Of a stretch of DNA of 64,000 bases, positions 57,951-64,000 are shown one piece after another (the stretch's first letter is position 1; every line of letters starts with the position of its first letter). Below the pieces are notes generated by a model, which was not told the DNA's origin, did no database searches, and was given only the letters and a program-made list of their open reading frames with translations. Source of the DNA: Tillus elongatus (lineage: Eukaryota; Arthropoda; Insecta; Coleoptera; Cleridae). Location of the stretch: the NCBI GenBank assembly GCA_964006375.1, contig OZ023267.1, positions 16,069,471 through 16,133,470 of the forward strand, given 5' to 3'. The translations under genes were made by a program, and so were the position numbers.

Positions 57951-59660
57951 CTCACAATTCATGTAGCATGAGTACTTCATCAACGGGACTGCTCTGCTCT
58001 CTTCCCTTAATAGCAGGAAAGCCTTCGACCCTGACGAGATCCCAGCAATTGTTATCAAAAAATGCGCACCAGAACTTGTTCATTTCCTGACTCGTCTGTT
58101 TCAGACATCTTACAATAGAGGCATATTCCCTAGTAACTGGAAAACTGCCCGAGTACAACCCGTCCCCAAGAAAGGATCCAAAGCGCTTCCTAGCAACTAC
58201 ATGCCTATCTCTCTCCTTTCAGTCGTCTCTAAAGTGATGGAAAAGTATATAAACACCGAATTACTAAAATTTATTGAAAAACACAGTCTAATCCACGACA
58301 GGCGGTATGGATTCCGTCAGCGCAGATCAACTGCCGACCTCCTTATCTTGTCACCCATTCTTGGAACAAGTCTATGGAACTACACGGTGAATCCCAGATT
58401 GTCGCTCTAGACATATCCAAAGCATTCGACCAGCTCTGACACGCAGCGCTGCTTAATAAACTACCGGCCTATGGTCTACCACCAAAACTCTGTACCTGGA
58501 CAGCAAATTTCCACTCCAACTAGATAATTTCTGTTGTCGTGGATGGCCATTCCTCTAAACTTTATCCAGTTAATGCAGGAGTTCCTCAAGGTTCAGCTTT
58601 AGCCCCTACTTTGTTTCTTCTCCACATCAATGACCTCCTCTCTAGCACATCCAACCCAGTTCACAGTTACGCGGACGACAGCAACCTCCACTTAAATATA
58701 CAATATTCTAAGCCTGTCTCTTTAGCCCAATTAGATGAGGATCGCGGACTCATGAAGGGTTCTGTCTCCGTCGATCTCCAAAAAATATTAGACTGGGGAA
58801 GTAGAAATCTTGTACAATTCAACCCCACCAAATCACAGTCTTGCTTTTTTCTCATAAGAGATACACCAGCCCTAGACCCATCACAATGAACAACCAAGTT
58901 ATTCAAAGTAATGAGTCCTTTTCACTTGTTGTCATTTCTGTGGATCTAAATCTGAATTGGCATCAACATGTCACATCAATTGCAGAAGCGGCTGCTAAGA
59001 AATTGGGTTTCCTCTTCCGGGCTCGCAAATACTTTTCACCAGCTAATCTCTATACCTTATATACTTCACAAATAAGACCAAACCTCGAATACTGCTCCCA
59101 TATCTGGGGTGCTGCTGCCGCTTCTACACTCGTTATCCTGGACTCCATTCAGAAGAGAGCTATACGCCTCATTGGTGATCCGAACCTCACCCAAAGCCTG
59201 CCATCACTTGCCCACGGACGTGCTGTTGGTGACCTCTTTCTCTTTTATAGATATCTGCACGGGCACTGCTCAGAAGAGCTTTCTTCCATAGTTCCTCCAC
59301 ATGCTGCCCCAACAGATCTACCAGAAGAACAGAGCGAATGCACCCTTTTACTGTACAGGTCACCAGACATAGAACATTTTGTTATGCCCGCTCTTTTGTC
59401 CCGAAAACTTCCAAGTTGTGGAATTCCATGCCGGCACATGTTTTTCCTTCTCCCCCGAACCTCCAAACCTTCAAGTCCAGCATTAACAAGTTACCTCTTT
59501 CCTCCTTGTCGACACCCACGGTACGATAGTATTTAGGATTTTTTTAGAAGTTTTTCTGCTAGTTTACCCGTCTTCCTTTTTTGCGTTTAAATAATGTTGT
59601 CACAGAGCTGTTGTATTTCAAAACAATGTGTCCAATAAATATTGTCTTCCTCCTATAAAC
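57950..59660 (+). mobile_element. Jockey-type non-LTR retrotransposon, 5'-truncated copy
   Basis: Begins in the linker/RT fingers and covers the RT in broken frames: PISLLSVVSKVMEKYINTEL (58202), VALDISKAFDQL ending in a stop (58405-58438), AGVPQGSALAPTLFLLHIND (58578), SYADDSNLH (58665). The C-terminal domain is 58841-59536 (SQIRPNLEYCSHIWG, LDSIQKRAIRLIGD). The 3' UTR has AATAAA at 59634-59639. Frameshifts near 58350, 58440 and 58880 inactivate it. Same family as 13365-19975. Confidence 0.85.
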
Positions 59661-59699
59661 TTTTTTTAGCAGACTTCTATTCCCACTTTGTGTCTTCCA

Positions 59700-59807
59700 T
59701 CGGTGTACTTTTTTTGAATTTTCCGACTTTTGAATTTTGAAAAAATTTATTCAAATGAACGCGAACTAGGTCCCATATCGAGGGTCAGTTTCAATTTTTA
59801 TTTGTTT

Positions 59808-59885
<78 letters not shown>

Positions 59886-60270
59886 CCAATATGTCAAAAA
59901 ATAATGGGCCGATTTTGATCAAATTTGGTATCTACCTTCCTTTTGCAGGTGGCTTGGACAAATTAGTTAACCAGGCAAATTTTGTGTTTTCTTTCAGAAA
60001 TTTTTTTTGTCATAAACGGTATCCTATGTACCAAAACCTAGATCTCCAAGTTAAAAGGGAAAAAAGTTATAGGTAAGCCTCTGATTAAGAACAGTTAAGA
60101 ACGTTAGAATTGATAATTATTGGATTCGTATCAATGTGAGTGAAAAATATTACACGCAATAACTAACAAACTCCTAGATCTGTCTTTGTTCTTTTTTCCT
60201 TCATTTCGTTAAAATATCAGCAAAAAATCCATTGTAAATAAAAATTGTTTGGTATAAATAATAAAGACGT
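59700..60270 (+). repeat. TA-core family copy (left block, TA tract, right-block start)
   Basis: ccgacttttgaattttgaaa (59724), (TA)n 59813-59881, aatgggccgattttgatcaa (59903) and the additional block from about 60110 shared with 9191-9590. Confidence 0.75.
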
Positions 60271-61029
60271 TAGAAAATTAACATACTAGCGTATATACCT
60301 GCTAGTGCATACATCTGTCATGTCGACGCTGGTCGAGTGTTCTAAGTGGTGTTCATCAGATAGCCATAGGTTTAAGACACGTTATATACGTCTTACCACT
60401 TTAACACAGTGACTAGACAAATTACCATGAAAACACCATTATGGAACAGTTTAACTTAACGCAATCGAAAGCGAGGTTTTTTTTATAGTAGCTTTTTCCC
60501 TGTAAAATAGTCATAAAAATGTATACGTAGTATGTAAACCTTATTTAAATAAGAAACTTACCTAATAAGAAAACCTTAGTAGTTAAGCCAAACAACATTC
60601 TAATAGTTTTATAGCTGGAACATTGTAAAATATTCAATTTTGATCTTTTTGTATTCAAATGTTTATTAGATAATAAAGCTTGTTGATTGATTGATTGATT
60701 GGTGTGCATCAGAGAATCGAGTCCTATAATAAGACGAGTTCTAATCCTAGCTAGTGACTTCACTTTTTATAAATTTTTTTAGTCTTTCATTTTATTTTAA
60801 CCTCTTTTGAACACATGTTTGTTATTCCGATGAATTTTTTAGTGACTTCCTGTATAAAAACTTATTTAATAAAGAGGAGATGAAAACTTTTAAGACTTCA
60901 TTCAATTTGAATAACATATCTGGTTCTTTGTTCCTGTCCTAACTTAGTGAAACTGCTCCTTACTTAACACAGTCGTAGACTTTTCTCGTGGTTTCATAAG
61001 TTCTTGTTTTTTTCTGGAATCGATTTATT
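60271..61029. other. unassigned stretch with a (TTGA)n-like microsatellite
   Basis: Contains gattgattgattgattg near 60684 and segments shared with 9340-9590 (gacgagttctaatcctag at 60733, cagtcgtagacttttctcgtgg at 60971). No gene. Confidence 0.4.
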
Positions 61030-61585
<556 letters not shown>

Positions 61586-61611
61586 ACAACTATCACCCTC
61601 ACAAAACTGAA

Positions 61612-61614
<3 letters not shown>

Positions 61615-61706
<92 letters not shown>
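61615..61706. repeat. (TA)n microsatellite, right flank of the hairpin repeat
   Basis: Pure TA tract. It is followed by the TA-core family's right block (accgataactcaaaaaataag at 61707). Confidence 0.95.
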
Positions 61707-61708
<2 letters not shown>

Positions 61709-62260
61709 GATAACTCAAAAAATAAGGGGCCAATTTTAATCAAATTTGGTGAGTACCTTCCTAAATGAAGATTTGAGCCTATGACGAGCACTGGTAAGTA
61801 GGTACACTTGCAGAACCCAAATCACTACAACACATATTTTTAAAGACCTGACGATCGTTTCACCAATAAAGTTAGCGAGCGTTATCAGAGGATGAAAAAT
61901 TCCGAGTAGCTTTTTTTTCCAAGTGTTTCATTAGCCAAGATAGTCAGCTAGTTTGCTCCGAAAATCTGGTGTTTTCTTCCAAAAAATTCCTATATCTCCG
62001 GAAATAACACAGTTATCGCAACCAAATTTTGTACGCGTGTTTGTTGCATACAAAGTGAACCATATACAAATTTAGGTCTGTAAGTTAAGACAAAAATGTT
62101 ATGGGCATTTAAAAAAAGGGGATTTTCCTCTTAAAACGTCAAAGTGGGTATGTGAAACGTCAAAATTGGCAACATTTAGGCAAAGAACGAGAAACAACTA
62201 TGGGTTATGTAGAGAATATGTGGCAAGAAGGGTGTTTTGCAAACCCTTAAGTTTTAGATT
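61707..62260 (+). repeat. TA-core family right block
   Basis: Continues the copy begun at 61030: ccaattttaatcaaatttgg (61731), a segment like the interior of the element at 44705-45594 (61755-61900), ctccggaaataacacagtta (61995), and aaacgtcaaaattggcaaca (62155). Confidence 0.7.
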
Positions 62261-62699
62261 TAACCGTAATTGTCTTTTTACTCCAAGCTGCTATCACACC
62301 TACCAAGATATAATTATTCTCAAACAGCTTTAAGACCAAAATGGAAAATAAACACCTTTTTTTTTGCAGAAATTGCCTTCAGTAATGCTACACTAAATTA
62401 TATTTTTCACAAAATTCGACAACTTTTTTTTATAATAAGTTACAAATTTTTTATTATTAATTACCAACATATCACACAAATCTTACAAAAAATTATTTCT
62501 ACGAAAACACTAAAAACATTTCTGCGAAAACTTTACAAATTCACCATTGGAGAGTACCTGTATACGGCAGCTCGATTTTTTTCGACGAGTAATACAAACA
62601 AAAAATCTCTAAATGTCTCATTTTCATGAAACTCCGCTATCTATACTGGTAAAAACGCCGTATCACAATTTGTGATATGTGTTTGTGATATGTGCCAAA

Positions 62700-62700
<1 letters not shown>
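62261..62700. other. unassigned stretch
   Basis: Frame 62270-62629 (+) has no recognisable domain, is very AT-rich and overlaps the end of a repeat copy. Not called as a gene. Confidence 0.3.

Positions 62701-64000
<1,300 letters not shown>

Overview
The window is AT-rich, intron- and transposon-dominated animal DNA, almost certainly from an insect. The only recognisable host genes are insect-type UDP-glycosyltransferase (UGT) first exons. The repeat content (Jockey-clade, Tx1-like and Penelope-like retroelements, Tc1/mariner relatives, a gypsy-type solo LTR and long (TA)n tracts) fits an expanded beetle-like genome. The order Coleoptera is a guess from general resemblance.

Host genes: five UGT first exons lie on the + strand at 20947-21780, 29595-30500, 43398-44210, 49007-49828 and 53172-53984. 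Each encodes a signal peptide plus the N-terminal acceptor-binding half with the catalytic His and Asp. Each ends at a phase-0 GT donor at the homologous position. I found no exon for the UDP-sugar-binding half in any gap or in the 10 kb after the last copy. The simplest reading is a UGT1A-like array of alternative first exons sharing constant exons beyond position 64000. They would make membrane-bound ER enzymes with different acceptor specificities and a common donor domain.

Layout: 1-4.7 kb, a decayed non-LTR element split by a mariner-type element with long terminal inverted repeats. 4.7-12.5 kb, copies of a (TA)n-cored repeat family, one fold-back repeat and a retroelement fragment. 13.3-20 kb, three decayed copies of one Jockey-type family. 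20.9-21.8 kb, UGT exon A. 22.4-24.5 kb, a truncated Penelope-like element (PLE) in a repeat copy. 25-26.4 kb, a long copy of the TA-cored family and a tRNA-like sequence. 26.9-29.0 kb, a partial tandem of a second PLE whose tails carry a hammerhead-type ribozyme motif. 29.6-30.5 kb, UGT exon B. 31.4-33.6 kb, TA-family copies. 34.4-35.5 kb, a retroelement ORF1 relic. 35.5-42.8 kb, a nest: a long-TIR DNA transposon holding a second long-TIR mariner-type element and interrupted by an apparently intact Tx1/L1-like retrotransposon (37.7-42.5 kb, two ORFs). 43.4-54.0 kb, UGT exons C, D and E separated by repeats, including a 2.3-kb palindrome. 54-64 kb, fold-back repeats, a solo LTR with a heat-shock-element-like promoter, a fourth Jockey-type copy and further TA-family copies.

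Most other open frames, including every Ile-Tyr repeat frame, are (TA)n translations or retroelement debris.
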